64,000 bases of DNA from Bifidobacterium colobi (GCF_018555455.1 NZ_JAFEJU010000007.1:1-64000), one strand, 5' to 3'. Shown: positions 18,157-29,542, counted from the first letter of the stretch. The notes: generated from the sequence alone by a model not told the origin. Program-made: numbers and translations.

Positions 18157-19971
18157 ATGAACAACCAATCATCCATTTCACTCTTGTGCAGTCGTGCTAA
18201 TCATTTCGTTCGAAAAGGTTTTCACATATTCTCGCATGTGAAAGCATCAACATGGGTTCTTGTCGGAGTGCTGCTGATATTAACGGCAATGCGATTGGGT
18301 ATGTCATTGACAATGCATATGAACTATTCCTATAAAGGAAGCTTTGACGACCAATTGTTGATGAGTTATTCATGGGGATCTCACTTCCATGAAGATAACA
18401 CGCTATCTTTAGCGAAGGCTCAGGGGTACGGATACTGGCTATTAATCACATGGGCATTGGGTCTAAGTGCCGACATGGCATATTTTTTAGTGTGGGTAGC
18501 CGCCGCAGTTGCTGTAGGAGTTGCATTTTGGGTACTTTTCTATAATAGATGGCTAGCTTGTTTTTCCTATGCCTATGTGCTGTGGCATCCGATTGCTTTT
18601 GATGGTTGGTTGGGGACTCGTTTATACCGAAATTCGTTATTTCCGCCTCTGATGTTCTTGTTATTGGGCTTGATGCTGATATGGCTTAATTATGGGATTC
18701 CCCTTCTTCGGGTGAAAAGCGTGAATGGGGAGGGATGGCCATCGAGCGGGAAAGCACTTGTAGGCTATGCAATACTGGGACTGTTGCTTGGTGCGCCGTT
18801 ATGTTTAATTTATTTATTGAAAGAAGATTCGGTCTGGTGCGTTCCGCTTTTAGTTGCTATTGTGGCCGTGAAAATTGCGATGGTAGTGCTGAGTCGCACT
18901 GCAATCATCAAGAAAATATTGTGTGCCGTTCTTGCTCTATGTCCTTTGATTCCAGTTGTTATAGGTGTAAAAGCCTGCGAAGCAATTAATCAACGGTATT
19001 TCGGTGTATCTATGATTAATACTCGCATGGAAGGCGAGGTGGGTGATTTTGTCGCTAAAGTGTATCAAGTAGACAATAAAGACCAAAACATGACTATTTG
19101 GACTCCGGAATCATCCATTGATGCGGTATTTAACGTATCTCCAACCTTAAGTAAGAATCCAAAATTACTTTGGTCTGTGAAACACATTATGTTCACATAT
19201 CCAGATATTAAAAAGAATCCGTTGACGGGAGATTTTCTTACCTGGCAGATTCGATTTGCGTATGATAATACTTTTGGATGGGACAATGAGCGCTCTGTGC
19301 AGGATTTTTTCAAGCAGGTCAATAAAGAGATTGATGCAGCCTTTGATGATGGCAGGCTGAAAAAGACAACGAAAATATCTCTCAGCTCAATGCTTGTGCC
19401 AAGGAATATCAATGAAATTATGAGTCTTATTGGGTCGGCAAACTATTCGTGGTCTGACTCCGCGGTGATATATTATTATAGATTATCGGGGAAAGGTAAT
19501 AGTAGCGACAAGGATGACAATAATATTCGAGGTTTGAAGCGCATGCGTGTTGATCCTGGGGATCCCAATCCAGAACCATTCCCTTGGTTCTCATTTGAAG
19601 CTTCGAGGCGAGTATCGAGCGTAGATCGTGTTATTTATTCTGTGCTCAATGTGCTGATGATTATTGCTGCCATTGTAGAAACTATTCGACTGATTGCTGG
19701 ATTAATTCGTAAAATACGTATGCAGGGATTATTGATTTACATCGGGGCACTGGGTTTACTGGCCTATGCATGGGTGTATTGCTTCAGCGTAAATTGGTAT
19801 ACGGAATATCTGCATGATCGGTTTGTAACGTTTTTTTACTCCGGTGGAGTCGCCATTCCTTTGATTGCGGTTCCCCTCATGTTGTTTGTGGGGTTATTGA
19901 GTATTCGATGGGTAAATGCGACCTCTTATTCGAAAGGAAATGTGAGGGAAGGATTAATCATTAGTCAGTGA
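18157..19971 (+). CDS. Polytopic membrane protein of the glycan block, unassigned
   Basis: The 604-residue protein starts 28 bp after the previous stop behind AGCTGGAGAT, so the two are probably co-transcribed. It has an N-terminal helix, an outer loop with FDDQLLMSYSWGSHF, about seven more hydrophobic segments, a hydrophilic middle domain (residues about 290-480) and three C-terminal helices. The acidic pair in the first outer loop is again GT-C-like. It is AT-rich compared with the following rml genes, as is the whole block. The specific family is not recognised. Confidence 0.68.
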   Translation: MNNQSSISLLCSRANHFVRKGFHIFSHVKASTWVLVGVLLILTAMRLGMSLTMHMNYSYKGSFDDQLLMSYSWGSHFHEDNTLSLAKAQGYGYWLLITWALGLSADMAYFLVWVAAAVAVGVAFWVLFYNRWLACFSYAYVLWHPIAFDGWLGTRLYRNSLFPPLMFLLLGLMLIWLNYGIPLLRVKSVNGEGWPSSGKALVGYAILGLLLGAPLCLIYLLKEDSVWCVPLLVAIVAVKIAMVVLSRTAIIKKILCAVLALCPLIPVVIGVKACEAINQRYFGVSMINTRMEGEVGDFVAKVYQVDNKDQNMTIWTPESSIDAVFNVSPTLSKNPKLLWSVKHIMFTYPDIKKNPLTGDFLTWQIRFAYDNTFGWDNERSVQDFFKQVNKEIDAAFDDGRLKKTTKISLSSMLVPRNINEIMSLIGSANYSWSDSAVIYYYRLSGKGNSSDKDDNNIRGLKRMRVDPGDPNPEPFPWFSFEASRRVSSVDRVIYSVLNVLMIIAAIVETIRLIAGLIRKIRMQGLLIYIGALGLLAYAWVYCFSVNWYTEYLHDRFVTFFYSGGVAIPLIAVPLMLFVGLLSIRWVNATSYSKGNVREGLIISQ

Positions 19972-19992
19972 CAGGGTTCAAATGAAGATTAA

Positions 19993-21054
<1,062 letters not shown>

Positions 21055-21063
21055 GCGACAACC

Positions 21064-22518
21064 ATGGCATTTGAATTCGAGAAGGAACTGAAAGTCACCG
21101 AGACCAATATCCCCGGTCTGCTGGTGTTCGACCTGCCGGTGCACGGTGATAACCGCGGCTGGTTCAAGGAGAACTGGCAGCGCGCCAAGATGCTGAAGCT
21201 CGGCCTGCCGGATTTCGGCCCGGTGCAGAACAACATCAGCTTCAACGCCACCAAGGGCGTGACGCGTGGCATCCATGCCGAACCGTGGGACAAGTACATC
21301 TCCATCGCGGCCGGTGAGATTTTCGGCGCATGGGTTGATCTACGCCCGGGCAAGAGCTTCGGCCAAGTGTTCACCACGCGTCTGGACCCGTCGAAGGCGA
21401 TCTACGTGCCGCGCGGCGTGGGCAACAGCTTCCAGGCGCTGCAGGACGGTACTGTGTACACCTATCTGGTGAACGCCCACTGGAGCCTGGAACAGAAGAA
21501 GACCTACACGTTCGTGAATCTTGCCGACCCGGAGCTCAACATCCAGTGGCCGATTCCGCTTGAGGAAACCGAACGTTCCGAAGCCGACCTGCATCACCCG
21601 ATGTTGAAGGACGCCAAGCCCATGGCTCCGAAGCGCACGTTGGTAACCGGTTGCAACGGTCAGCTGGGCCATGCGATTCGTGCCTATGCTGAAGCCCATG
21701 ATTTGCAGGGCTTTGAGTACACGGATATCGACGAGTTCGACTTCTCCGATCCCGCCGCATACGACCAGTACGATTGGTCCCTGTACGGCACCATCATCAA
21801 CGCCGGTGCATACACGGCGGTGGACAAGGCCGAAACCGCGGAAGGTCGTCCGATTGCATGGAAGGCCAATGCGCAGGGCCCGGCACTGCTCGCCAAGGTA
21901 GCTAAGGACCATCACATTACGCTGGTGCATGTCAGCTCCGATTACGTGTTCGACGGCACTGCCGAACCGCATACGGAAACCGAGAACTTCGCTCCGCTTG
22001 GTGTCTATGGCCAGACCAAGGCTGCCGGCGATATCGCCGTGGCGAACGCTCCCGAGCATTACATCCTGCGCTCCAGCTGGGTGATTGGCGAAGGTCATAA
22101 CTTCGTGAAGACCATGATGATGCTGTCCAACCGCGTAGCCGATCCTGAAGACGGCTTGAACCAGGTGACCGTGGTGGATGATCAGTTTGGCCGACTCACC
22201 TTCACCAAGGACATGGCCGAAGCCATCTTCCACCTGCTTGACTCCCATGCACCGTACGGAACTTACAATCTGACCGGTTCCGGTGCGGTGAAGAGCTGGG
22301 CGGATATCGCCTCTGAGGTGTTCGATCTGACCAACGGTAACGGCGATAAGGTCAAGCCGATTTCGACCGCCGAGTACTTTGCGAACGCCAAGAACCCGGT
22401 TAGCCCGCGCCCGACTCACAGTGCCTTGGACCTCGCTAAGATCAGCGAAGCTGGTTATACGCCAGCTGATTGGGAGGAAAGTCTTAAGGCATATGTGGCC
22501 AAGGAGCTTGAAAAATAG
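21064..22518 (+). CDS. rmlCD: Fused dTDP-rhamnose epimerase/reductase
   Basis: This 484-residue protein joins two rhamnose pathway enzymes. Residues 1-190 form an RmlC-like cupin (dTDP-4-dehydrorhamnose 3,5-epimerase) with GVTRGIHAEPWDKY containing the active-site histidine and a later YVPRGVGNSFQ. Residues from about 192 form an RmlD reductase with TGCNGQLGHAI, SSDYVFDGT and YGQTKAAGD (YxxxK). Fused RmlCD proteins are known in bifidobacteria and some other bacteria. The gene is part of an operon with rmlB and is followed by a hairpin terminator before rmlA. Confidence 0.95.
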   Translation: MAFEFEKELKVTETNIPGLLVFDLPVHGDNRGWFKENWQRAKMLKLGLPDFGPVQNNISFNATKGVTRGIHAEPWDKYISIAAGEIFGAWVDLRPGKSFGQVFTTRLDPSKAIYVPRGVGNSFQALQDGTVYTYLVNAHWSLEQKKTYTFVNLADPELNIQWPIPLEETERSEADLHHPMLKDAKPMAPKRTLVTGCNGQLGHAIRAYAEAHDLQGFEYTDIDEFDFSDPAAYDQYDWSLYGTIINAGAYTAVDKAETAEGRPIAWKANAQGPALLAKVAKDHHITLVHVSSDYVFDGTAEPHTETENFAPLGVYGQTKAAGDIAVANAPEHYILRSSWVIGEGHNFVKTMMMLSNRVADPEDGLNQVTVVDDQFGRLTFTKDMAEAIFHLLDSHAPYGTYNLTGSGAVKSWADIASEVFDLTNGNGDKVKPISTAEYFANAKNPVSPRPTHSALDLAKISEAGYTPADWEESLKAYVAKELEK

Positions 22519-22540
22519 GCCTGGTCGTTGAGACCCGTGT

Positions 22541-22577
22541 GAAAACCGCGCAGAAGACTCTGTGCGGTTTTCTGTTT
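22541..22577 (+). terminator. Terminator between rmlCD and rmlA
   Basis: A 13-bp stem (22541-22553 with 22560-22572, one G-T pair) encloses a 6-nt loop and is followed by TGTTTTG. rmlA therefore probably has its own promoter. Confidence 0.75.
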
Positions 22578-22635
22578 TGCGTTGGTATTGGCTAAGCTTG
22601 GATACGCTTATATGAATATGGAGAAAGTAGGTCTC

Positions 22636-23532
22636 ATGAAGGGCATTATTCTCGCCGGCGGTTCGGGTACTCGACTCTACCCGCTCACGACAGTGACGTC
22701 GAAGCAACTGCTGCCGGTGTACGACAAGCCAATGATCTACTATCCGTTGAGCGTGCTGATGATGGCTGGGATCCGCGATATTCTCATCATTTCCACGCCG
22801 AAGGATTTGCCGAACTTTGAGCGGCTCCTCGGCGACGGCTCCCAGTACGGCGTGAACTTCAGCTACAAGGTGCAGCCTTCGCCCGATGGTCTGGCTCAGG
22901 CATTTATCCTTGGTGAGGAATTCATTGATGGTGAACCGTGTGCACTCGTGCTCGGTGACAACATCTTCTATGGCAATGGCCTTGGTCGCACGCTGCGCAA
23001 GGCTGTAGCAGTGGAGCACGGTGCTACCGTGTTCGGCTACTATGTGGATGATCCGGAGCGCTATGGTGTGGTGGAATTCGACGAGAACAAGAAAGCCATC
23101 TCCATCGTGGAGAAGCCGCAGCATCCGGCTAGCAACTATGCGGTAACGGGTCTCTACTTCTATGACGAGCGCGTGACCGAATTTGCGAAGCAGGTCAAGC
23201 CATCCGCCCGTGGCGAGCTGGAAATCACCGACCTCAACAAGATGTACCTCGAAGACGGAACCCTCAACGTGCAGACACTCGGCCGTGGTTACGCATGGTT
23301 GGACACCGGCACCATGGACTCCCTGTATGAAGCCGGCGAATTCGTTCGTACCGTGCAGCGCGCACAGGGTCTGCCAATTGCCGTGGCGGAGGAAATCGCC
23401 TACGAGAACGGATGGATCAGCAAGGAAGAGCTTCTCGAATCCGCTGAGCGTTACGGCAAGAGCCCCTATGGCAAGCACTTGAAGGATGTGGCGGATAACA
23501 AAATCATTATGAAGCCTCGTGAAAACCACTGA
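22636..23532 (+). CDS. rmlA: Glucose-1-phosphate thymidylyltransferase
   Basis: The first step of dTDP-L-rhamnose synthesis makes dTDP-glucose from dTTP and glucose-1-phosphate. The start at [16 protein letters not shown] is chosen over an upstream ATG, because it places the nucleotide-binding loop at residue 8 as in all family members and gives 298 residues. Other signatures are [26 protein letters not shown] and the Y-x-WLDTGT motif. With rmlB and rmlCD the pathway is complete in one place. Confidence 0.96.
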   Translation: MKGIILAGGSGTRLYPLTTVTSKQLLPVYDKPMIYYPLSVLMMAGIRDILIISTPKDLPNFERLLGDGSQYGVNFSYKVQPSPDGLAQAFILGEEFIDGEPCALVLGDNIFYGNGLGRTLRKAVAVEHGATVFGYYVDDPERYGVVEFDENKKAISIVEKPQHPASNYAVTGLYFYDERVTEFAKQVKPSARGELEITDLNKMYLEDGTLNVQTLGRGYAWLDTGTMDSLYEAGEFVRTVQRAQGLPIAVAEEIAYENGWISKEELLESAERYGKSPYGKHLKDVADNKIIMKPRENH

Positions 23533-23553
23533 TGAGATACGGGGTGCGGTGCT

Positions 23554-24846
23554 ATGCCTGTATGTACTTTTGTTGTTATTGCCTATAACGTTGAGCGCTA
23601 TATTGGCCGCTGCTTGCAAAGCCTCAAAGCGCAGACGGTGCAAGACTTTGAAGTTGTTGTAGTCAATGATGCAAGTACTGACGGTACGGTCAAAGCCATT
23701 CAGCAAGAGATAGATGGCGATGAGCGTTTTCGGTTTATCAACAAAGCAAGCAATGCGGGCGCTCATTTAGCGCGGCGTACGGGGGCGGCAGCCTCTCAGG
23801 GCAAATACGTTATCTTCGTTGACGGCGATGATTCCATTACGCGTAATTGCTTGGAACTTCTTCAGCCGGTGCTGGAAAATAGCGACTACGATATTCTCCG
23901 CTTCGGCCGTGACGTAATGCCGGCATCGTCAACTGAATCCGATGTTGCGTTTGCCTACGAGAATGAAGAAATGTTCAACCAAGGCGATGCCGTCTTATCG
24001 GGGCATGAGATTCTCGAAAGCATTTATTCCGAACGAACGCATCGCAATACTTGGAGCATCATTGATTGCGCGTTCAACGGTGATTTTGTGCGCGACGTTT
24101 TCGCTGAAATGACGGATTACCCATTGGGGCGTATGCAAGACTCGTATGAGATGTTTGTACTGTGTTCAAAGGCACGAACTATGCGCATGCTACCTGATGT
24201 GCGTGGTCTTCGTTACTATCTTGGCGCTGGTATTTCCGGTAGATCTCGAGAAACCCTGAACAAGTTCGACTACTTGCAAGAATCAGCAAGAAAAGACTAT
24301 GAGCATGTAAATGCTTTCGCGCGTCTATGCGACGAAGCAGCCATAAGCGAGTGCGCCACGTGGCTAGGGCGGGAATATCTCCGAATCATTGGTAATGAAT
24401 GGGTGACCCGTTTATCTCCTGACGATCAAGCTACTGCCATAGAGCATCTTCTGCTATCTTGGCGAGCCAAAGAAGTCAGCGATATCATGTCTGATCCTCT
24501 CATGGCCCGAGGTCGATGGCTGCTTGAGCAGGATATGATTCCAGCGAAGAATGATGAATTCTATCGTTGGGGCGCGGTGTTTGAACAGTCCGTTGTTCCC
24601 AAGCTTTCTGAGGAACAGTCATCTTCCTATGATGCTTATTACCAGCTGAAACACGATGTTGAACAGCATGTGGCCAATATTGTGCGGCGACGCGAAGAAG
24701 AAGCGCGTAAGCGTCAGTTGGAGGCTATTAAGCGCGAACAAGAACGCGGTTTTATACATCGGGCACTTAATAAAGTAGCGCCAGACGGTTCGTTGTGCCG
24801 CGATATGATACGCGTTGTACGTGCACATAGTCGGCGTGGCAAGTGA
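23554..24846 (+). CDS. Glycosyltransferase family 2 protein
   Basis: The 430-residue protein has a GT-A domain at its N-terminus with FVVIAYNVERYIGRCL, VVVNDASTDGT (near 36) and FVDGDDS (near 90). The rest is a helical region, including a lysine- and glutamate-rich segment (RREEEARKRQLEAIKREQ, about 375-392) that may form a coiled coil. It has no membrane helices, so it should act in the cytosol on a growing chain. It lies between rmlA and rgpF-like genes, suggesting transfer to a rhamnose-containing polymer. The sugar is not predictable. Confidence 0.88.
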   Translation: MPVCTFVVIAYNVERYIGRCLQSLKAQTVQDFEVVVVNDASTDGTVKAIQQEIDGDERFRFINKASNAGAHLARRTGAAASQGKYVIFVDGDDSITRNCLELLQPVLENSDYDILRFGRDVMPASSTESDVAFAYENEEMFNQGDAVLSGHEILESIYSERTHRNTWSIIDCAFNGDFVRDVFAEMTDYPLGRMQDSYEMFVLCSKARTMRMLPDVRGLRYYLGAGISGRSRETLNKFDYLQESARKDYEHVNAFARLCDEAAISECATWLGREYLRIIGNEWVTRLSPDDQATAIEHLLLSWRAKEVSDIMSDPLMARGRWLLEQDMIPAKNDEFYRWGAVFEQSVVPKLSEEQSSSYDAYYQLKHDVEQHVANIVRRREEEARKRQLEAIKREQERGFIHRALNKVAPDGSLCRDMIRVVRAHSRRGK

Positions 24847-24900
24847 TTACATTTCGGCTGTTGGTATTGGTTGAGGTTCAATGTTGTGGAAAGGGATGTT

Positions 24901-26883
24901 GTGAGCGCAGAAACAAATCATGTGAAGCGATTAGGAATCTTCTGCTTCTACGATAAGCAGGGGCGAGCGGCTCGTTTCATCAAAGTCTTTCTTGATGACT
25001 TGATGAAGAATCTCGATGATCTGGTCGTCGTAGTGAATGGCAAGCTGAACGATCAGGCTCGTCAGCTGTTTTTGCAGTATACCGATACCATCATCGTCCG
25101 TGAGAACAAGGGCCTTGATGTTGCTGCATATAAGCAAGCAATTCTGACTCTCGGTTGGGAGAAGCTTGAATCGTATGACGAAATCATTTGCCTGAACGAT
25201 ACCGTGATGGGACCGGTATACCCGTTCAAGGAAATGTTCGACGTTATGGACGCCAAGCCGGTGGACTTCTGGGGCATTACCGCATACGCGGGGGAGACCG
25301 TCAATAATGAGTCCATTCCTACGCACTTGCAGGCATATTGGCATGTGTATCGTCGTTCACTGGTGTCCGTCCCGGCCTTCCATGACTATTGGGAGAACAT
25401 GCCGCTGTATAAGAACTACGCGGAAGTCACTCGCAAGCATGAGATGACGTTCACCAAGCATTTCGAGGATCTTGGATTCGCCTGGGCCTCATACGTCGAT
25501 TGGAAGAAGTATCAGGGCTACTCTTCGTATCCGTTGCTGTATATGCCGGCACAATTACTGCGCGACGATCGATGCCCGATTTTTAAGCGCAGGTCGTTCT
25601 TCGTGGATTACAGCGCGTACTTCGATCAGACTGCCGGCCAGCCGGCTCTGGATCTCTATGACTATGTACGTGAGCACACCGATTACGACACTGACTTAAT
25701 TTGGGATGCCATTCTGCCTTCATACAATATCGACGATATTCGTAAAGCCATGCATCTGGATTATGTGCTTCCCGCGAAGACTCTGAATCACCGGCATAAT
25801 GAGAAACCTCGCTCGGCATTCATCTACCATATCTACTTCATGGATCTTCTTGAAGACACATGCCGCTATATTGCTGCACTGCCTGAAGAGACTGATCTGT
25901 ACATTACATCCACGGAAGACAAGATTCCGCAGATTCGTGAATACATGCAGCAGCATGGCGTCAATCACTCTGTGAACTTTATCCCAGTAATTAATCGTGG
26001 TCGTGATGTTTCTGCGTTGTTGGTCGCCGCGTGCCCGGTGGTACTGAGCGGTAGGTATGACGTTATCGGATTCGCGCATGACAAGAAGTCGAGCCAGAAT
26101 CAGGAGAACGGTCATCACGGCACCGAAAGCCAGGGCTTTGCCTATAAGCTCATGGAAAACACGTTGGGCAGCAAGGATTACGTTGAGAATATACTGACGC
26201 TCTTTGCTGACAATCCACGTTTGGGGCAGGTCGCTCCGCCGCCGCCCTACCATGCGCTGTATTTCGCGCACACCATTCCACATGATTGGGGTGCGAATTT
26301 TGCCATCACCAAGGACCTGCTGGAGAACAAGCTCAACATTCATGTGCCGTTGTCGCCGAATAAGCCTACGGCATCGGCAATGGGCTCCTGCTATTGGTTC
26401 CGTGTGGAAGCTTTGAAGCCGCTGTTCGAATACGGGTGGAAGTATGAGGACTTCCTTCCCGAGGGCGTTATGGGCGAAGACGGCACGATTTCTCACGCCA
26501 TCGAGCGTGCCAATGGATATGTGTGCCAATCGCGTGGATACTACCCAGCATGGGTGCTTTCCGATCGATATGCTCGCATTGAAATCGATTCGCTGTTTTA
26601 CACGAACGCAATGTTGATGGGATCCTCAGCTGGGGCGCGGCGTGGTGAGTCGTTGCTGAGCAATTTGTATGGTTTGCATAAAGCGACAACACATTGGTGG
26701 GCTTTGAAAGCTGCAATGCACAGGGTGCATCTTGGATTGCAGGTGGTTGCCGCTCACACTGTACGAAAGCTTCCTGAACCTGCGCAGGATGTGATTTATA
26801 CGGCAGCATGGACGCCTATCACGGCCGTTCGATACGTGTTGGGTAAGGTGCGTGCAGGCATGCGTACATTAGTGAGACACTAA
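24901..26883 (+). CDS. Rhamnan synthesis protein F-like (RgpF) glycosyltransferase
   Basis: The open frame extends from a TTG at 24871, but the GTG at 24901 follows GGAAAGGGAT and is the likelier start, giving 660 residues. The sequence has the rhamnan synthesis F features: an opening segment (LGIFCFYDKQGRAARF), VRENKGLDVAAYKQ, and in the second half VNFIPVINRGRDVSALL, FAHDKKSS and MGSCYWFRVEALKPL. In streptococci RgpF extends or caps the rhamnose backbone of the wall polysaccharide. Together with rml genes and the ABC exporter it supports a rhamnose-rich wall polymer. Confidence 0.88.
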   Translation: MSAETNHVKRLGIFCFYDKQGRAARFIKVFLDDLMKNLDDLVVVVNGKLNDQARQLFLQYTDTIIVRENKGLDVAAYKQAILTLGWEKLESYDEIICLNDTVMGPVYPFKEMFDVMDAKPVDFWGITAYAGETVNNESIPTHLQAYWHVYRRSLVSVPAFHDYWENMPLYKNYAEVTRKHEMTFTKHFEDLGFAWASYVDWKKYQGYSSYPLLYMPAQLLRDDRCPIFKRRSFFVDYSAYFDQTAGQPALDLYDYVREHTDYDTDLIWDAILPSYNIDDIRKAMHLDYVLPAKTLNHRHNEKPRSAFIYHIYFMDLLEDTCRYIAALPEETDLYITSTEDKIPQIREYMQQHGVNHSVNFIPVINRGRDVSALLVAACPVVLSGRYDVIGFAHDKKSSQNQENGHHGTESQGFAYKLMENTLGSKDYVENILTLFADNPRLGQVAPPPPYHALYFAHTIPHDWGANFAITKDLLENKLNIHVPLSPNKPTASAMGSCYWFRVEALKPLFEYGWKYEDFLPEGVMGEDGTISHAIERANGYVCQSRGYYPAWVLSDRYARIEIDSLFYTNAMLMGSSAGARRGESLLSNLYGLHKATTHWWALKAAMHRVHLGLQVVAAHTVRKLPEPAQDVIYTAAWTPITAVRYVLGKVRAGMRTLVRH

Positions 26884-26903
26884 TTCCATGCCATCGAGGC
26901 AAT

Positions 26904-26961
26904 ATGCGGGTGCCCGGTGTTCTTACTTCGCAAGTGGAGTAAGAGCACCGGGCACCCGCAT
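26904..26961. terminator. Bidirectional terminator between rgpF-like gene and ugd
   Basis: A 23-bp inverted repeat (26904-26926 with 26939-26961) with one mismatch lies between two convergent genes and can serve both. Confidence 0.8.
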
Positions 26962-26965
26962 TGAT

Positions 26966-28225
26966 TCAGTCTCTTCTGAACAGGTCGCGCGTATAGACTT
27001 TTTTGCGCACATCGTCCAATTCGCTGTTCCAACGGTTGGAGATGATTACATCGGCTTCCTTTTTGAACGCTGCGAGATCATGCATAACCTTGCTGCCGAA
27101 GAAATCAGGAGCGTCAAGGGTGGGCTCGTAGACGATGACTTCAATGCCGCGGGACTTGATGCGCTTCATTACACCTTGAATGGCGGATTGACGGAAGTTG
27201 TCTGATCCGGATTTCATAGTCAGCCGGTATACGCCGACCACAGGTTTCGCGGTACCGCGTGCTTTGGCCTTCTCGATAAGCTCCTCGATTTCAGTGGCAA
27301 TGAAGTCTTTGCGCGTGCGGTTCGACTGCACGATGGCCTCGATAAGGTTCTGCGGCACCTTATCGTAATTGGCAAGCAGCTGCTTGGTGTCCTTAGGCAA
27401 GCAGTAGCCACCGTAGCCAAAGCTTGGATTGTTGTAGTCGTCGCGGATTCTCGGGTCGAGGCAGACGCCCCTGATAATGGCGCGAGTATCGAGGCTGCGG
27501 CTCTCCGCATAAGTGTCGAGCTCATTGAAATAGGCCACGCGCAGCGCAAGATAGGTGTTCGCGAATAGTTTGATAGCCTCGGCCTCAGTCGGACCGACTA
27601 CCAATTCGGGGATGCCAGTTGTGCCATCGGAGTTGACGCGATTCTTTTCATTTTCGTCCGCTCCTGCAGCAAGAAGCGCGACGAACTCTTTCGCTGCCGC
27701 TACTGCTGCTTCATCGTTTTGTGGCGCACCTGCCACAATACGGCTTGGATGAAGGTTGTCATACAGCGCATGCCCCTCGCGCAAGAACTCAGGGGAGAAC
27801 AGAATGCGGTTATCATTCAACTGTTCGCGCAGCTGCTGCGTGTACCCTACCGGAATAGTGGATTTAATCACAATCCAAGCGGTGGCGTTGTATGTGCGAA
27901 TAGCGGTGATGGCAGCTTCCACGCTAGAAGTATCGAAGTAGTTCTTCTCTGAATCATAATTCGTAGGCGTTGCGATAATGGCATAATCTGCGCCTGTGTA
28001 TGCTTGCTTTGGATCAAGTGTGGCTTGGAAGTCCAGCGGACGCTCGCCTGACTTGTTGTTATCGAGGAATGCCGTTATCTCCTTATCGACAATCGGGCTT
28101 TTGCCATTGTTAAGCAGTTCAACCTTCTCCGGTACGATATCCAGCGCATGCACTTCATTGTGCTGGGCTAGCAGCAGCGCTACCGATAGCCCCACGTATC
28201 CGGTACCTGCAACGGCGATTTTCAT
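26966..28225 (-). CDS. ugd: UDP-glucose/nucleotide-sugar 6-dehydrogenase
   Basis: The enzyme oxidises UDP-glucose to UDP-glucuronate with two NAD. The start chosen gives [20 protein letters not shown], with the Rossmann loop at residue 7 and AAGGAAGG nine bases upstream; the longer open frame is not supported. Other features are the FSPEFLREG motif, ARG/LYS-rich region and the catalytic cysteine in [15 protein letters not shown]. The length (419 residues) is normal for the short-form family. Its position suggests that glucuronate, or a derived sugar, is part of the surface polysaccharide. Confidence 0.92.
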   Translation of the reverse strand: MKIAVAGTGYVGLSVALLLAQHNEVHALDIVPEKVELLNNGKSPIVDKEITAFLDNNKSGERPLDFQATLDPKQAYTGADYAIIATPTNYDSEKNYFDTSSVEAAITAIRTYNATAWIVIKSTIPVGYTQQLREQLNDNRILFSPEFLREGHALYDNLHPSRIVAGAPQNDEAAVAAAKEFVALLAAGADENEKNRVNSDGTTGIPELVVGPTEAEAIKLFANTYLALRVAYFNELDTYAESRSLDTRAIIRGVCLDPRIRDDYNNPSFGYGGYCLPKDTKQLLANYDKVPQNLIEAIVQSNRTRKDFIATEIEELIEKAKARGTAKPVVGVYRLTMKSGSDNFRQSAIQGVMKRIKSRGIEVIVYEPTLDAPDFFGSKVMHDLAAFKKEADVIISNRWNSELDDVRKKVYTRDLFRRD

Positions 28226-28429
28226 ATTCGCGTGCCTTCCTTGTGTAGTTCCACACTGTCTGTGAATCAGCTTAGCCGATATTCGGAGTAGCTGTTGTTG
28301 ATCAGATGGCTTCTCTGATGATGCAGCAGTAATACGTGCAAAGAAATAGGTCTTCATTCGCTGCACTAATTTTGTTATCCGATTTCAAACGGTGCTGGCA
28401 TCATGACAAATGGGGAATAAATATTCACA

Positions 28430-28442
28430 TATAATAAAGGTA
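28430..28442 (+). promoter_or_regulatory. Candidate -10 box for leaderless transcript
   Basis: TATAAT lies six bases before the ATG of the following gene, so transcription would begin at or next to the start codon. An ATGACA that could be a -35 box lies 21 bp upstream, which is too far for an ideal spacing. The AAAGG between the box and ATG is too close to act as a normal ribosome binding site. Confidence 0.4.
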
Positions 28443-29449
28443 TGTTTGCACCGTTGAAATACATCGTCACTGATGATGATGACTTACTTTACTATTCAAA
28501 GGGAAAGCTTGAAAAGCTCTGTCAGAGATTTGCTATCAAAGAATGGAAGAGGGTTTTGCTTCCCGGGGTCTCTGGGAGTTTATCTTTGGCCGGTCCACAG
28601 GTATCAGCAGCCTGTTCATCTATTATCGAGGATAAAGAATGTCGGAAAATACTGACTGAAGTTGGTAGGAAATTATCCGGATCAGCTTCAGAGCCACTCT
28701 GTTATGAACCCGCATTGAAGCAAGGCAATTTTGCTTTAGTGAGGGCTATCGCGAAATGCGGAACTATGTGGCCATGGGCGGGTACCGCCGAGGATTCTCC
28801 ATTTAAGCATGTTGTTTGGTGGGTTGGACAGACTTCTGATTCATGGCTTCTCGCCTATGGAGATATCGCTAATTATATGGGGGATGAATGGCAAAAGGCG
28901 ATGGATAAGGATAAAGCTAGTTGGTGGCCTTCGCGTGCTGATGCCTACATAAAACTAATAAAGGCGATGAGCGAAGGCGCTTTATCTGATGATTGGGTAG
29001 GTTTAGCTCCTGACAGTCTGTGTAATTGTTCCGTTGCAGGTTTGCGTGCGTCTTGCTTTGATGATGGTGTTTGGCGGGGACCTTTATTGCATGAGCGCAA
29101 AGTCGTTGAATTGATGTTGAGGATTGACTGTATAGAAGGGACAAAAGGTAAGAAAGAAGTCTGTGGCAGTCCCTTATGGGTTCGTCAAGTTGATAGACCT
29201 GTACCTGGTACGTATCTGACAGGTGAGAGAAAACTGGAGCCGGTAAATGGTTGGTCAGTCGCTTCAAGTGAGAACTATAGTTATGCAATTGCCGATTGGT
29301 GCGATGGAACTTGGTCAAATCCTCGATGGTCTCCTTGCTACTTGCCTTCTGGGCCCTTTACTCCGCAGGGAGTGCCAAGGTTGCCGGATTCGAATCAATT
29401 ACCACAGTTAGACGACATTGAACGACTTCTAAGCGAGGAGATTCATTAA
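28442..29449 (+). CDS. Unrecognised cytosolic protein, tryptophan- and cysteine-rich
   Basis: The 335-residue product has no signal peptide or membrane helix. It begins with MFAPLKYIVTDDDDLLYY and contains WPWAGT, HVVWWVGQTSDSWLLAYGD, WWPSRADAY, GSPLWVRQVDRPVPGTYL and DWCDGTWSNPRWSPCYLPSGP. The opening strand and the SPLWV segment faintly recall DUF7019 (SAVMC3_10250-type) proteins, but I cannot confirm it. The gene is AT-rich compared with the flanking genes and stands alone, convergent with a glycosyltransferase, which suggests transfer. No function is assigned. Confidence 0.65.
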   Translation: MFAPLKYIVTDDDDLLYYSKGKLEKLCQRFAIKEWKRVLLPGVSGSLSLAGPQVSAACSSIIEDKECRKILTEVGRKLSGSASEPLCYEPALKQGNFALVRAIAKCGTMWPWAGTAEDSPFKHVVWWVGQTSDSWLLAYGDIANYMGDEWQKAMDKDKASWWPSRADAYIKLIKAMSEGALSDDWVGLAPDSLCNCSVAGLRASCFDDGVWRGPLLHERKVVELMLRIDCIEGTKGKKEVCGSPLWVRQVDRPVPGTYLTGERKLEPVNGWSVASSENYSYAIADWCDGTWSNPRWSPCYLPSGPFTPQGVPRLPDSNQLPQLDDIERLLSEEIH

Positions 29450-29542
29450 TTAGAGGCTCGTGCCAGCTGACTTATTTAAAGATAATACGGTCTGTTTTTG
29501 TCTTGGCTTACAGTCGGTGCCGAACAAAATAAGTCATGTCAT

